A stretch of 58,825 bases of DNA from a bacterium (GTDB taxonomy: Bacteria > Patescibacteriota > Gracilibacteria > BD1-5 > UBA6164). The stretch lies in the NCBI GenBank assembly GCA_024635485.1, contig JAGXIV010000010.1, positions 1 to 58,825 of the forward strand. Reading direction: 5' to 3'. The first letter of the stretch is position 1. Each line of letters starts with the position of its first letter. Below the pieces are notes generated by a model, which saw only the letters and a program-made list of their open reading frames with translations, did not search any database and was not told the origin of the DNA. Both the position numbers and the translations under genes were made by a program. This document shows positions 13,926 to 24,554 of the stretch, one piece after another.

Positions 13926-14873
13926 ATGTCTCTCTCTTCACACCAAATACCTACATCACATATAGAAGACTATTGCAGAGCTTGTTGAATAGAAGAATCT
14001 CAAGTTCCAGAGTATTCAAAAATTGTGGCATGAGTAATAGAGTGAAAGCAAGTACCAGTACTGAGTTTTGAGGAACTTCAAAATAGACTTGCATCAATGG
14101 AACGATTTCCAAATAACTGAAAATTCAACGTTCAACTACAAATGAACTATCAAGATTATGTTGGATTGCATCAAGAAAGAATGTATCAATTTGTTTTTCT
14201 TTTTAAAGATGAATTAGAAGAAATATGAATTGATATAGAAGTACTTTTATTTTTATGTCGATTTCATGACGCTCCTGAATGAGTGTCTATTTTTTGAGAT
14301 ATTTTAACTATAGTAAAAGATACCTTTACTACAGAAGTTCAAAATATTCATATTCTCTATGAAAGAGCGATTGTTAAAATACTCAGTGAACACATTCTTA
14401 CTTGAGACCATTGAATTCATACAGAAAATATTCATCCTGCACTTGAATGAACCATTGAAAAAAAAGAACTTATAACTCAACTCCTCTCATATTTCGATAA
14501 ATTTGATGCACTCATGATTTCTCTTCATGAAGTACTCTCTTGAAATTCTGAACACTTTATGGAGAAGCTTCAGTGGTATTTAGATTTTATGAAAGAAGTT
14601 TTTAATGGAAATTATCTTCCTCTCGTGAATGAGTTTATTGATACAATTCCCGCTTGAAGTCCACTTCAAGTTATATTCTCTCAGGAATATATGTTACAAA
14701 TTCAAGAGTCTATACAAACAAATCAAAGTGGAAATTTATTTTCTGAATCAGATGTTGAAAATGATTTCTGAGTGCCTGTTTACTGACATTGGAAAAAAAC
14801 AGTGACTCATATTAAATCAATCCAGGTTGGTGAAAGATATATCTCTGGTTACGAAAGCTTATTTCACAATTAG
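13926..14873 (+). CDS. HD-domain phosphohydrolase-like protein (YfbR-like)
   Basis: 315 residues. A central segment FLCRFHDAPEGVSIFGD (near residue 115) and a later FDKFDALMISLHE helix match the HD-domain pattern of YfbR-type 5'-nucleotidases (H...HD-PE...D), which act on nucleoside monophosphates. The first histidine of the H..HD set should lie in the preceding helix (LHQERMYQFVFLF). The N-terminal 60 residues and the C-terminal 80 residues are not recognised. Same strand and direction as the HAD and NUDIX genes, 62 bases downstream. Convergent with the MscS gene, with only 17 bases between the stops. Confidence 0.65.
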
Positions 14874-14890
14874 ATAAGTCTTTATTTATA

Positions 14891-16345
14891 TTATCCTATC
14901 TCTAATTGCTTAATAACGACCGTTTTTTCTTTTTGTGATCTTTCAAAAAAGAGTTCAACTATATCTGAACGGATACCGTGACGTTCTGGCCAATAGACGA
15001 AAACTTTTCATCGCAAGAATATACCTTGTGGCTTTATATCGAGAAATATTTCTGGATGCATATGATCTTCTGTAATTCCATATCTCTTAAATGGGGCTCT
15101 TGATTCTGATGGTAAACTATATTTATCATTTTTAAGGACTTCTCGCATTGACTCTAGTAGAATCTTTTTTGAGAGTGAAATAGAACTTGTTTTATCTAAA
15201 ATAATATCAATCGTAATATAAATCCAGCCATTAATTTTTGAAATATTTTTTATAGATTTTTCAAATACAGCCTTGTTTGGAAACGTCTTATACATTCCAC
15301 TTGGTCCAGAAAGTCAAAGCTCTTGAATAGTGGTGACAACAGGAGATATTTTAAAAACTCTTCCAAAAACGTTATCTCATTCTACTTCTATAACATCTCA
15401 GAGTTTGTATACTGAATCTTTATGGCCAATTAAAAACCAAGCAATAAATGATGAAATAATATCTCGAAGAGCAAAACCAATTGCAGTACCAAGTATTGCT
15501 ACAAATGGAAGAAAATTGAGAAGCTCTGAAAAGAAAAAAACAGCTATAACCGTTATAAATCAAAAATTTGTAATCCATCTCACGGCTCATACGAGTACAT
15601 TTTTTTTATCTTCCGACAGTTTGCTTCTAGAATAAATGACCCATCTCATTGAATGAGAAAAGATAAAAATAAGTGCAAGTATGAAAAAAAGTTGTGCTAA
15701 ACTATTTCATTGGTTTTTGTAGAGTTCTCGTAAAAGTTTTTGTTGGAGAACAAGTTCTGTTTGAAATGTATCCAGAGATTGTAGTAGACTTTTTATCTTT
15801 TGTTCCTGCGTTTCTTTCAAAAGATTTAATTCTGTACTTTTTTCTGTAAATGCATCTCTTATTTCTCATTCAATAAACAAGACATCTTCAATTCTTGTGA
15901 TTTCATTCACAGGAGGCTGAATGTCTAATTGAGAAATTAATTCTTGAGTTCTCAATTTTAAGCTTTCAGGAATTGTTCCTACTTGATTAATAAAATTAGC
16001 ACCAGTTTGAGTTTGAGTATTTTGTAATAATTTTAAACTACTTTCCCAATTACTGTAGCTTTCTTCCAGTTGTTCAATTTTTACAGTTGTTTGATTTAGA
16101 GCATCTTCTATCAGCTGAATAGACCCCTGTGTTTCTGTTATTTTAATTTCAATTGAATCAATAAGATCCATCGTAGAAAAAAGTCCAAGTTTCTTTCAAT
16201 CCTGAGAAATTACGAGATTTGATTCTGATGGAATAACGAGTGCACCAGATAAGTTCTCTCCATCCTGAGCATAAATAGTTCAAGGAAGTACCAAGAAAAA
16301 CGAAAATAGTATGCTTCCTATTATATATTTTACAATTGTATTCAA
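14891..16345 (-). CDS. MscS-family mechanosensitive channel with coiled-coil periplasmic domain
   Basis: 484 residues. N-terminal signal peptide (KYIIGSILFSFFLVLPGT, AxA-type cut at IYA), a long coiled-coil region (about residues 60-220: SIEIKITETQGSIQLIEDAL and following), then transmembrane helices and the MscS core: AIGFALRDIISSFIAWFLI pore-lining helix with the Gly/Ala pattern, GDVIEVEGDNVFGRV beta domain and a C-terminal mixed domain. Releases solutes on hypo-osmotic shock. No ATG fits; the start is TTG at 16345, upstream of the signal peptide. The coiled-coil N-terminus resembles the larger MscS relatives (MscK/MscM types). Confidence 0.82.
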
Positions 16346-16410
16346 TATCAAATAATTATAACGGATAAAAAATGCATTTTAAGGAAATAAAGCAGTTTAC
16401 AAATAATTAT

Positions 16411-16440
16411 AAAAAATACTCACAGATTGTGAGTATTTTT
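16411..16440 (-). terminator. terminator of HD-domain gene
   Basis: The hairpin aatactcaca/tgtgagtatt is followed by a T-run on the minus strand, just past the TAG at 16454. Confidence 0.85.
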
Positions 16441-16453
16441 CTATACTAATACA

Positions 16454-17023
16454 CTATTTTTTCCATTCTCTGTCACTCTCTTTCAGTGCACATTTTATAT
16501 CCTCAATAAATGCATCCAGTGGAATATCGAGCATCGTTTCACAATTTTTCGTATGTTCTCTGTCTACTCATGCAGCAAAGGCTTTATCTTTGAGTTTCTT
16601 TTTAATAGAAGAAACCTTTATATCCATTACATCCTCACTTGGTATCATTCTAAAATAAGCCCAAATAAATCCAGAAAGTTCATCAACCGCATTTATATAT
16701 TTTCTCACTAATGTATCTGGTTCTTCCTCAATTCATTCAAGAAAAAATCAGTGAGCTCTTATATCTCAGAGTAACTCATCTGGAGCATCGATTTCTGCTA
16801 ATATTTTTTCAAAGTCTTCCTTCATATGTTTGCTTCCATCTTTTTCAATATGATCCCAATCTATATCATGGAGTACTCCAACAAGCCACCAATAGTGTTC
16901 ATCTTCTCATAGTTTTTTTGCAAAATATTTCATTATTGCTCAAACTTGATACAAATGCTGTTGAGTAGAACTTGAATATTTTTCAATTAAATCATGTGCT
17001 TGTTGTTCGTTTGGGAGATTCAT
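16454..17023 (-). CDS. HD-superfamily hydrolase
   Basis: 189 residues. The HD doublet is at residues 52-53 in GVLHDIDWDH, with a preceding histidine in TQQHLYQVGAIM and a later Asp in NAVDELSGF, which fits the H-HD-D metal site of the predicted metal-dependent HD hydrolases (the HDIG-type stand-alone family). The RAHG and FFLEGIEEEP segments lie between. Cytoplasmic, no membrane segment. Such enzymes are often described as phosphohydrolases of unknown substrate. Clear of the MscS gene by its own terminator. Confidence 0.85.
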
Positions 17024-17080
17024 GTGTCAAAAAGTTACAGAGTAATTGCTATAGTATATTCAATAATTATTAAAATATAA

Positions 17081-17118
17081 TAAAAAATAAAGCATTTTTT
17101 AAACGCTTTATTTTTTTA
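17081..17118 (-). terminator. terminator of DUF378 gene
   Basis: The hairpin aaagc..gcttt has A/T runs on both sides; minus-strand T-run after the DUF378 TAG. Confidence 0.75.
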
Positions 17119-17131
17119 TTATATCTGGAAT

Positions 17132-17365
17132 CTATACTCTTGATCTGACTGTATCATTGTTTTCTGAAAAGTCTATCAGTCTTTTCCCATCGTAAAAAAT
17201 GACAAAAAGTGCAGCTATTCAAACAAGGATATATATTATTGATTCTAATAATGGAAATCCACCAAAAATAGCATCCACTAAATTATAATCAAAAGCTCAA
17301 ATAAGTCCCCAATTAATTCCTCCTATAACTAAAAGTAATAATGCAATTGAATCAAAAGATCTCAT
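17132..17365 (-). CDS. DUF378 family small membrane protein
   Basis: 77 residues with two hydrophobic helices: ALLLLVIGGINWGLIGAF (residues 8-25) and ESIIYILVGIAALFVIFY (about 42-59). The INWGLIGAFDYNLVDAIFGG signature is typical of DUF378 (YuzA-like). Function unknown; integral inner-membrane protein. The short polar C-terminus ends in TVRSRV. Two glycines (in GLIGAF and LVGIAA) are UGA codons. Confidence 0.88.
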
Positions 17366-17541
17366 AAATCATAAAGTTAGTGATAAACATTAAAAGCTTA
17401 CAGTTATATTGTATGAAAATAATAAGAAAATTATTAATTTAGGTAAAATTTTCTCAAAAAGCTGACTCTATAGAATAAAACTTTAACTATCAAAAATCTT
17501 GCATATAATTTGAGAAATTTATATAAAATATACTAATAGGT

Positions 17542-19158
17542 ATGAGAAAGAAATATATTATTGTGACTGGATGAGTTATATCTGGAATCTGAAAAGGGGT
17601 CACCACCGCAGCAGCATGATTTTTTTTATCAGAAAAATTTAATGTAGTTCCTATCAAACTTGATGGTTATCTCAATATCGATCCAGGAACAATGAATCCT
17701 CATGAGCATGGAGAAGTATTTGTACTTGCTGATGGAGCTGAAGTTGATATGGATTTTGGTCATTATGAAAGATTTTTAGGAAATGAATGCACATGAGTGC
17801 AGAGTATTTCTATGGGGAAAATATTTGCAGGTATATTAGAAAAAGAAAGAAGAGGTGATTTCTTATGAAAAACTGTACAGATGATTCCTCACGTTACAGA
17901 TCATATTGTAGAGAGAATTGAAGATGTTTTCGCTCAAACTTGAGGTGAAATTTGCATGATAGAAGTTGGAGGAACTGTTTGAGATATCGAAGTAGAGCTC
18001 TATCTAGAAGCTATTCGACAAATGAGAAGAATTAAACGCAAAGAAGATATTTTGCATATTCATCTCACCTACGTTCCCATTCCAGGATGAGTTCATGAAC
18101 AAAAAACAAAACCTACGCAACAATCTATCAACCTCCTACAATCAAGAGGATTATTTCCAGATATTATCGTAGCTCGAGGAAAAGCAAAACTTACTAAAGA
18201 ATCTCGAGAAAAAATAGCTCTTTTTTCAAATCTGAGAAAAGAAAGAATTTTTTCTATTCCAGATGTCCCTTCGATTTACGAGATTCCACAAATATTAGCA
18301 AAGCAAAAATTTGATAGTCTCATGCAGTGAATGCTCAATATTTGATATGAAAAAAGTGAAAAACTCGAAAAATGGAATAAAATACTATACCAAGAACAAA
18401 AAGAAAAAATCATCATATGATTAGTGTGAAAATATACAGCTTTAGAAGATTCCTATTCAAGTATTTCTGCTGCTCTTATTCATGTGGGGCATAAGTTCTG
18501 AGTACAAATAGAGACACGCTTTATTAATACTCGAAATCGAGATGGAATTGAAGAAGTGAAAAAATGTGATGGATGTATCATCCCATGAGGTTTTTGAGAT
18601 ACTGCCATTGAAAATATGATTACAACCCTCACTTATATCAGAGAAAATCAAATTCCATGTCTGGGAATCTGTCTTGGAATGCAACTTATGGCTATTGAAT
18701 TTACGAGAAATAAACTCTGAATTCCACAAGCAAATAGTTTAGAATTTGATAAACATTGCCAACCTTACGATGTAGTGACATTGCTCGATAGTCAAAAAAA
18801 TATAGTACAGCTCTGAGGAACAATGCGATTAGGAAAACAATCAAGTATCCTAATAGAAGGAAAAATAAAAGAGCTTTATACACAACAAAAACGAATTAAA
18901 AAATCAGGAAGCGTTCATGAAAGATTTCGTCATAGGTACGAGATAAATCCAGAATTTGCTCAAAAATTTGAATCAACCTGACTTCATATTACATGAAAAA
19001 GTAAAAAACTATGAATTGCTCAATTTCTTGAGTTAGATTCATCAGTACATCCCTATTATGTAGGGACTCAGTCTCATCCAGAACTTTGTAGTTATCTAGA
19101 AAATCCCACTCCATTATTTGTAGGACTTATAGAAAGTTGTCTAAAAATAAAAAAATAA
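17542..19158 (+). CDS. pyrG: CTP synthase
   Basis: 538 residues, normal length. Makes CTP from UTP using ATP and glutamine ammonia. N-terminal amidoligase: P-loop region VTGGVISGIGKGVTTAA (the first ones of these glycines UGA), [31 protein letters not shown]-terminal class I glutamine amidotransferase: oxyanion PGGFGD, catalytic Cys377 in CLGICLGMQ, and His in the SHPE motif near 512. Convergent with the protease gene through a shared terminator. Sits alone in its strand; regulation by CTP attenuation is not evident, as no G-leader is seen. Confidence 0.98.
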
Positions 19159-19180
19159 TCCCAATATGGGATTTTTTTTT
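19157..19180. terminator. bidirectional terminator between pyrG and serine protease
   Basis: The short hairpin atccca/tgggat has a T9 run for pyrG; on the other strand an A-run hairpin lies inside the overlap with the protease stop. Confidence 0.8.
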
Positions 19181-20498
19181 ATGATGCTTGAAGAAATCTA
19201 TTGTAGGCAGCTAATATATTAGGTTCTACAATTGCCGCTCCATTTCATTGATGAAATGCTCAGGTAATCATTCAAATTGGTTTCCCAGAAGCATCCACAA
19301 GTATTGATCCACTATTTCATTTTCTTGCTTGAATCAAAGCAACCGTATTATCTTGGCTATTTTTTATACCATCTCCATCAAAATCAGCCGTATTTGCTGA
19401 AGTTCTATAAATTTCAGCTCACCTGAGAACTTGTGCATTTCTAGAATCTTGCTCAGCAAATCGTATATCTGGATTTCAACCATGAGTTCATAACATCACA
19501 GAATTTGCAAGTGAATTTAAACTTCATCCATTATTTAAATTAAAAGAAAGAGGAGAACTTTCACGAACTCTAATAAAGGCAATATCCTCACCTGGAATTC
19601 TTGAAACACTTGATACAGTATATGATTTTCATGTCATACTCCTTATCTTCAGATTTCTCCCTGCAGCATTATTATTTTGAACTACATGAGCTGCTGTCAT
19701 AATTACATTTGGAGACACAAATGATCAAGTCCCATTTCAGATGTTAGAACTTATTCACACAATTGCATCATTATATTGTCTTGCTGATTCTGGATTTCTA
19801 AAACTTAGTTGTTCTCTACTTCTCAGTTGAGTGCTCGATCTAGGAGTGATTCTTGGAGTCATTGGAACATTTCGTGTCGAAACTCTGGGATTTAAAGAAG
19901 GTCTTTGAGTAGGATTTGGATTTCAAGTATTTCCAGTAAGTGAAATCATTGTTTGCCCTCACATATCCATAACTCCATCTCCGCCTTGTCCAAGTACTTC
20001 TTGTTGGTAAAGTTTTAATTTCTTTTCAGTATTAGGTCAAAATACTCCATCAAACACCCCATTTGAAAGTGCACAATTATATCTAGCACCTTTGGAAGAA
20101 AGGAGTTGTTGAAATATTTGAACATCTTGCCCCGTCATAAATGGTTTTTGTAATCAGAGAGTTCTTCAAAATTTAACAAATTCTAATCCTCTTGGAAGAT
20201 TAACTTTTAACGTATTGCTGTCTAATTGTTGCTCTTTTTGAACTGAAGCTCTTTCAGCAATATAATTACTTTCTATTTGATTCAGTTTATCCAAATATCC
20301 TCATCTTGAAAGATCAGAATCTCTTCCAATTCAAAACCATTTTCCTTGTTCAAGTTGTCTAAAAAAATTAGCAGGAAGTATTTTTCTCGCAGCATTTAAA
20401 TCTCAATACCTATCATCAGCTGTGAGCCTATTAATATCACCTTGAGTAATTCTCCCATCATCACCTGCAATTCTCTGAGCTCTGTTTTCAATTCCCAT
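19179..20498 (-). CDS. trypsin-like serine protease with peptidoglycan-binding domain
   Basis: 439 residues. A peptidoglycan-binding-1-like domain (about residues 110-170: FMTGQDVQIFQQLLSSKG, FDGVFGPNTEKKLKLYQQE) precedes a chymotrypsin-fold protease with His (MTAAHVV, about 271), Asp (GEDIAFI, about 305) and Ser (KGNSGSIL, about 394). A DFDGDGIKNSQDN segment near 375 resembles a thrombospondin-3 type calcium loop inserted in the protease. A proline/threonine/arginine-rich linker joins the two halves. No obvious signal peptide, so either export is non-classical or the start is misplaced. A cell-wall-bound protease is likely; the substrate could be own envelope or host protein. Confidence 0.85.
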
Positions 20499-20526
20499 AG
20501 AAAAAAATAAAACATATAATACTAGT

Positions 20527-20556
20527 ATTGTACTATATGTTTGAGCTATGAGTCAA
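20527..20556 (-). promoter_or_regulatory. possible promoter of the protease gene
   Basis: TTGACT at 20551-20556, 18-base spacer and TACAAT at 20527-20532 upstream of the protease ATG. The spacer departs from the 16 bases of the other promoters in the window, so this is tentative. Confidence 0.4.
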
Positions 20557-20558
20557 AA

Positions 20559-21635
20559 TTACTCTGTTTTTCCTGCTTGTTCAAGCTTCATTTGTTGATC
20601 AGCGAGTGCACAAGCTTCCATAATTGGTTCGAGTCTTCCTGCCATAATTTGTGGTATACCAGAAAAGTTTTGTCCGATACGGTGGTCAGTCACTCTATCT
20701 TGCGGGAAATTATAGGTTCTAATTTTTTCAGAACGATCTCAGCTCCCTACTTGAGCGAGTCGAGCTTCTCAGAGTTCTTGTTGTTTCTTTTCTTCTTCGA
20801 GTGCGTAGAGTTTTGCTTTGAGTATTTGATACGCTTTTTCTCTATTTTTATGCTGACTTCGTCCATCTTGACAGAACACAGAAACTCAAGTTGGGAGATG
20901 AACCATATGAATGGCAGAATCAGTGGTATTAACGTGTTGACCTCCAGCTCCAGATGATTTTGTTGCTTTGACTTCAAGGTCTTCTTCTCTAATTTCTATA
21001 TCTATATCATCAACTTCTGGCATAATAGCTACTGTAATAGTACTCGTGTGAACACGACCTTTACTTTCTGTTTCTGGGATTCTTTGTACTCGGTGAACTC
21101 CTGATTCATATTTAAAGAGACTATAAGCACCGTCTCACTTTATTTCAAAAATTAGTTCCTTAATTCATCCTCCTTCTGATTCAGATTTTTCAGAAATTTC
21201 TGTTTTGAATCCTTGAGCTTCTGCAAATGCAAGATAGGCCCGCGATAGTTCTCACGCAAATAATGCAGCTTCATCTCACCCAGCTCCGGCTCTGAGTTCG
21301 ACGATAATATTCTTGTCATCATTCGGGTCCTTTGGAAGGAGTGCTACTTTGAGTTTTTCTTCTAAAACTGGGATTTGGTCTTCTGCTTCATGGATTTCCA
21401 TTTTGAGGAGTTCTCTCATTTCTTCTTCTTTTTCAACTCCTAGCATTTCTTTATTTTCTACAAGTGCCTCACTGATTTGTTTATATTCTTTATACAAATT
21501 CACAGCTCACTCAATAGATTTTTTTCGAGTTGCAACGTGTTTAACTTTTTTTTGATCTTTAAATATTTCAGGATCTGAGAGTTGATTCTCAAGACTTTTA
21601 AACTCTTCAACGAGTGAATCTAGATTAAATTTCAT
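20559..21635 (-). CDS. prfA: peptide chain release factor 1
   Basis: 358 residues. Recognises UAA and UAG. The GGQ loop ([14 protein letters not shown] near residues 231-233) triggers hydrolysis. The codon-reading tripeptide is PET in [15 protein letters not shown] (about residues 185-200), the P-x-T type of RF1, not the SPF of RF2. The [19 protein letters not shown] segment carries a UGA glycine. An RF1-only release system is exactly what UGA-to-Gly reassignment needs, since RF2 would cut at UGA. No RF2 is present in the window. Confidence 0.97.
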
Positions 21636-21704
21636 AACTGTTTATAATTTTTTAAATTTTGACAAAGTGTAGCGAAAAGTGGTAAAATAGCAAGAAAGCT
21701 CCAA

Positions 21705-21739
21705 AGAAAAATCCAACTGAGTAGTTGGATTTTATTTTT
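21705..21739 (-). terminator. obgE terminator
   Basis: The 10-bp hairpin atccaacta/tagttggat with a following T-run on the minus strand touches the obgE TAG. Confidence 0.85.
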
Positions 21740-23206
<1,467 letters not shown>

Positions 23207-23217
23207 TTATTTTTATA

Positions 23218-23295
23218 TGGTGTCAGTAGCGGGAGTTGAACCTGCGACCTCGGGGATATGAATCCCGCGCTCTAACCAACTGAGCTATACTGACA
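23218..23295 (-). tRNA. tRNA-Met, elongator (anticodon CAU)
   Basis: Acceptor stem TGTCAGT/ACTGACA, D stem gctc/gagc, encoded CCA. Counting the D and anticodon arms against bacterial tRNA-Met puts CAT at the anticodon with an A31-C39 mismatch; a shifted reading would give UCA but places U at position 37 and breaks the stem, so it is rejected. Anticodon loop otherwise unusual. Confidence 0.75.
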
Positions 23296-23340
23296 AAAAA
23301 AGCTGAGGGCTGAACTAAAGGTCAGTCTCAGCTTTTTTAA
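23296..23340. terminator. hairpin terminator between tRNA-Met and tRNA-fMet
   Basis: The long stem agctgag...ctcagct has A7 and T6 runs on the two sides, so it can terminate in either direction; on minus it ends the fMet/Glu transcript before tRNA-Met. Confidence 0.75.
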
Positions 23341-23348
23341 AATTTAAT

Positions 23349-23423
23349 TGGTTGCGGAGATTGGAATCGAACCAATGACCTCAAGGTTATGAGCCTTGCG
23401 AGATACCACTTCTCTACTCCGCG
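23349..23423 (-). tRNA. initiator tRNA-fMet (anticodon CAU)
   Basis: Has the initiator hallmarks: unpaired C1-A72, A11-U24 in the D stem and anticodon loop ctcataa. The three G-C pairs usual at the bottom of the anticodon stem are reduced to two: stem caagg/ccttg, so position 29-41 is A-U. CCA is encoded at 23349-23351. Confidence 0.93.
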
Positions 23424-23429
23424 ATACAA

Positions 23430-23504
23430 TGGTACGGCTACGGAGAATCGAACTCCGGTTGCCTGGATGAAAACCAGATGTCCTAACCACTAGACGATAG
23501 CCGC
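23430..23504 (-). tRNA. tRNA-Glu (anticodon UUC)
   Basis: Cloverleaf with anticodon loop ttttcat (TTC), stem tctgg/ccagg, G1-U72 acceptor end and encoded CCA. First of the three minus-strand tRNAs. Confidence 0.93.
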
Positions 23505-23533
23505 ACAAACTATTTACTTAAAATAGCTTCGGT

Positions 23534-23560
23534 ATTATATACAAAAATGGAGTCAGTCAA
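23534..23560 (-). promoter_or_regulatory. promoter of tRNA-Glu/fMet
   Basis: -35 TTGACT at 23555-23560, 15-base spacer, -10 TATAAT at 23534-23539, ending 30 bases before tRNA-Glu. Confidence 0.65.
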
Positions 23561-23609
23561 GTTTTTTAGAGTATTTTATTTATAGTCAATTGAGTGTGTA
23601 AAAAATCTT

Positions 23610-23637
23610 TTGCCTGCACCTGATTTCTCTTTATAGT
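23610..23637 (+). promoter_or_regulatory. promoter of the HTH membrane protein gene
   Basis: -35 TTGCCT at 23610-23615, 16-base spacer, -10 TATAGT at 23632-23637, 36 bases upstream of the ATG at 23673. Confidence 0.55.
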
Positions 23638-23672
23638 ATTGTAGACAAAAATACAATCTAATACACACCCAA

Positions 23673-24293
23673 ATGTATAGTATAACAAGGGCAGAAGCTG
23701 CTGAAAAACTCTGAATGTCGACACGAAGTGTAGACAGATATGTAAAGGCTGGAAAACTCAGAAGTAAAAAAGATGGAAAGATTATATATATTCACGCCCA
23801 GGATATAGAAAATATGAGTTCTGATGGAGAAGAATCGAAAGCAGAAGTTATTATGCCTCAAGAAAAAAAACAGTCTTATACACAGCAGTCTCAAAATAGC
23901 AGTCAATCTCAAAGCCAAAATTCTCACCATACACCACAATCTCAAAGTACAAGTATAATGGACGCTCAAAGTCGAGCAACACTCGAAAAAATATATCTTG
24001 ATTTAAGAAGTGAAATCAAACAAAAAGATCAACTTATCCAAGATATTTCTCACAAACTTGGACAAGCTCAAGAAATTGCAAAAAATTCTGTAAGTGTTAT
24101 TGAGTTTAAAAAGTCTCAATACTTACTCGAAGAATCAAAAGGGAGTTTGCATCAAGAAATTGAAACATTAAAAATAAAAGAATCAGAATTAGCAAACAAA
24201 TTGAAATATGAAAAATCTACGAATTATATCCTGATTGGATTTTGCTTAATACTCATGCTTGGTCTTGGACTTCTTTGGTTTTTAAAAATCTAA
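23673..24293 (+). CDS. HTH protein with coiled coil and C-terminal membrane anchor
   Basis: 206 residues. Residues 1-45 form a MerR/excisionase-like helix-turn-helix: TRAEAAEKLGMSTRSVDRYV, then KAGKLRSKKDGKIIYIHAQD (wing). A low-complexity Gln/Ser/His stretch follows (about 70-95), then a charged coiled coil (about 105-178) and a single hydrophobic helix at the very C-terminus (IGFCLILMLGLGLLWFL). A DNA-binding protein tethered to the membrane is thus predicted. The only UGA codon is Gly14 in the HTH. Role unknown; membrane-linked HTH proteins can couple DNA or plasmid position to the envelope. Confidence 0.75.
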
Positions 24294-24304
24294 GTCCTTT
24301 TTTT

Positions 24305-24379
24305 GTCCTTATAGTTCAGTGGATAGAACAACCCCCTCCTAAGGGGTAGACGTAGGTTCGACTCCTGCTGGGGACACCA
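24305..24379 (+). tRNA. tRNA-Arg (anticodon CCU)
   Basis: Anticodon stem acccc/ggggt with loop ctcctaa; acceptor stem gtcctta pairs with tggggac through two G-U pairs; CCA encoded at 24377-24379. Reads AGG. Confidence 0.92.
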
Positions 24380-24402
24380 TTGATACAAAAATTGATACAA
24401 AA
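24379..24402 (+). repeat. tandem 12-bp duplication at the 3' end of tRNA-Arg
   Basis: attgatacaaaa occurs twice without a gap (24379-24390, 24391-24402), the first copy starting at the last base of the encoded CCA. tRNA 3' ends are favoured integration sites, so this could be an attachment-site scar, but no integrase or island is adjacent. Confidence 0.6.
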
Positions 24403-24403
24403 A

Positions 24404-24446
24404 TGAACTCTTACTCGTATCTTACATAGATACGCATAATAAGAGT
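24404..24446 (+). other. long hairpin downstream of tRNA-Arg
   Basis: The inverted repeat aactctta...taagagtt contains an inner cgtatct/agatacg stem. No poly-T follows, so it may be a processing or termination structure. Confidence 0.5.
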
Positions 24447-24554
24447 TATACATTAAAAAAAGGAAACTTTAAGGTAAAAGCACAAAGTTTGTTTAATTTT
24501 TCTGTAAAAGCATTAAAATACTTTCGTATATTTATATTATAAACCATTCAAACT

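Noticed and set aside
20541-20957. Plus-strand ORFs over prfA and other long genes
   Set aside because: Antisense shadows caused by the code change and by codon bias; no independent support.
23218-23295. Possible tRNA with UCA anticodon (the expected UGA-reading glycine tRNA)
   Set aside because: Shifting the anticodon loop by one base gives TCA, but it puts U at position 37 and leaves two bad stem pairs. Aligning the D arm puts CAT in place, as in tRNA-Met. Acceptor and D arm do not look like tRNA-Gly.
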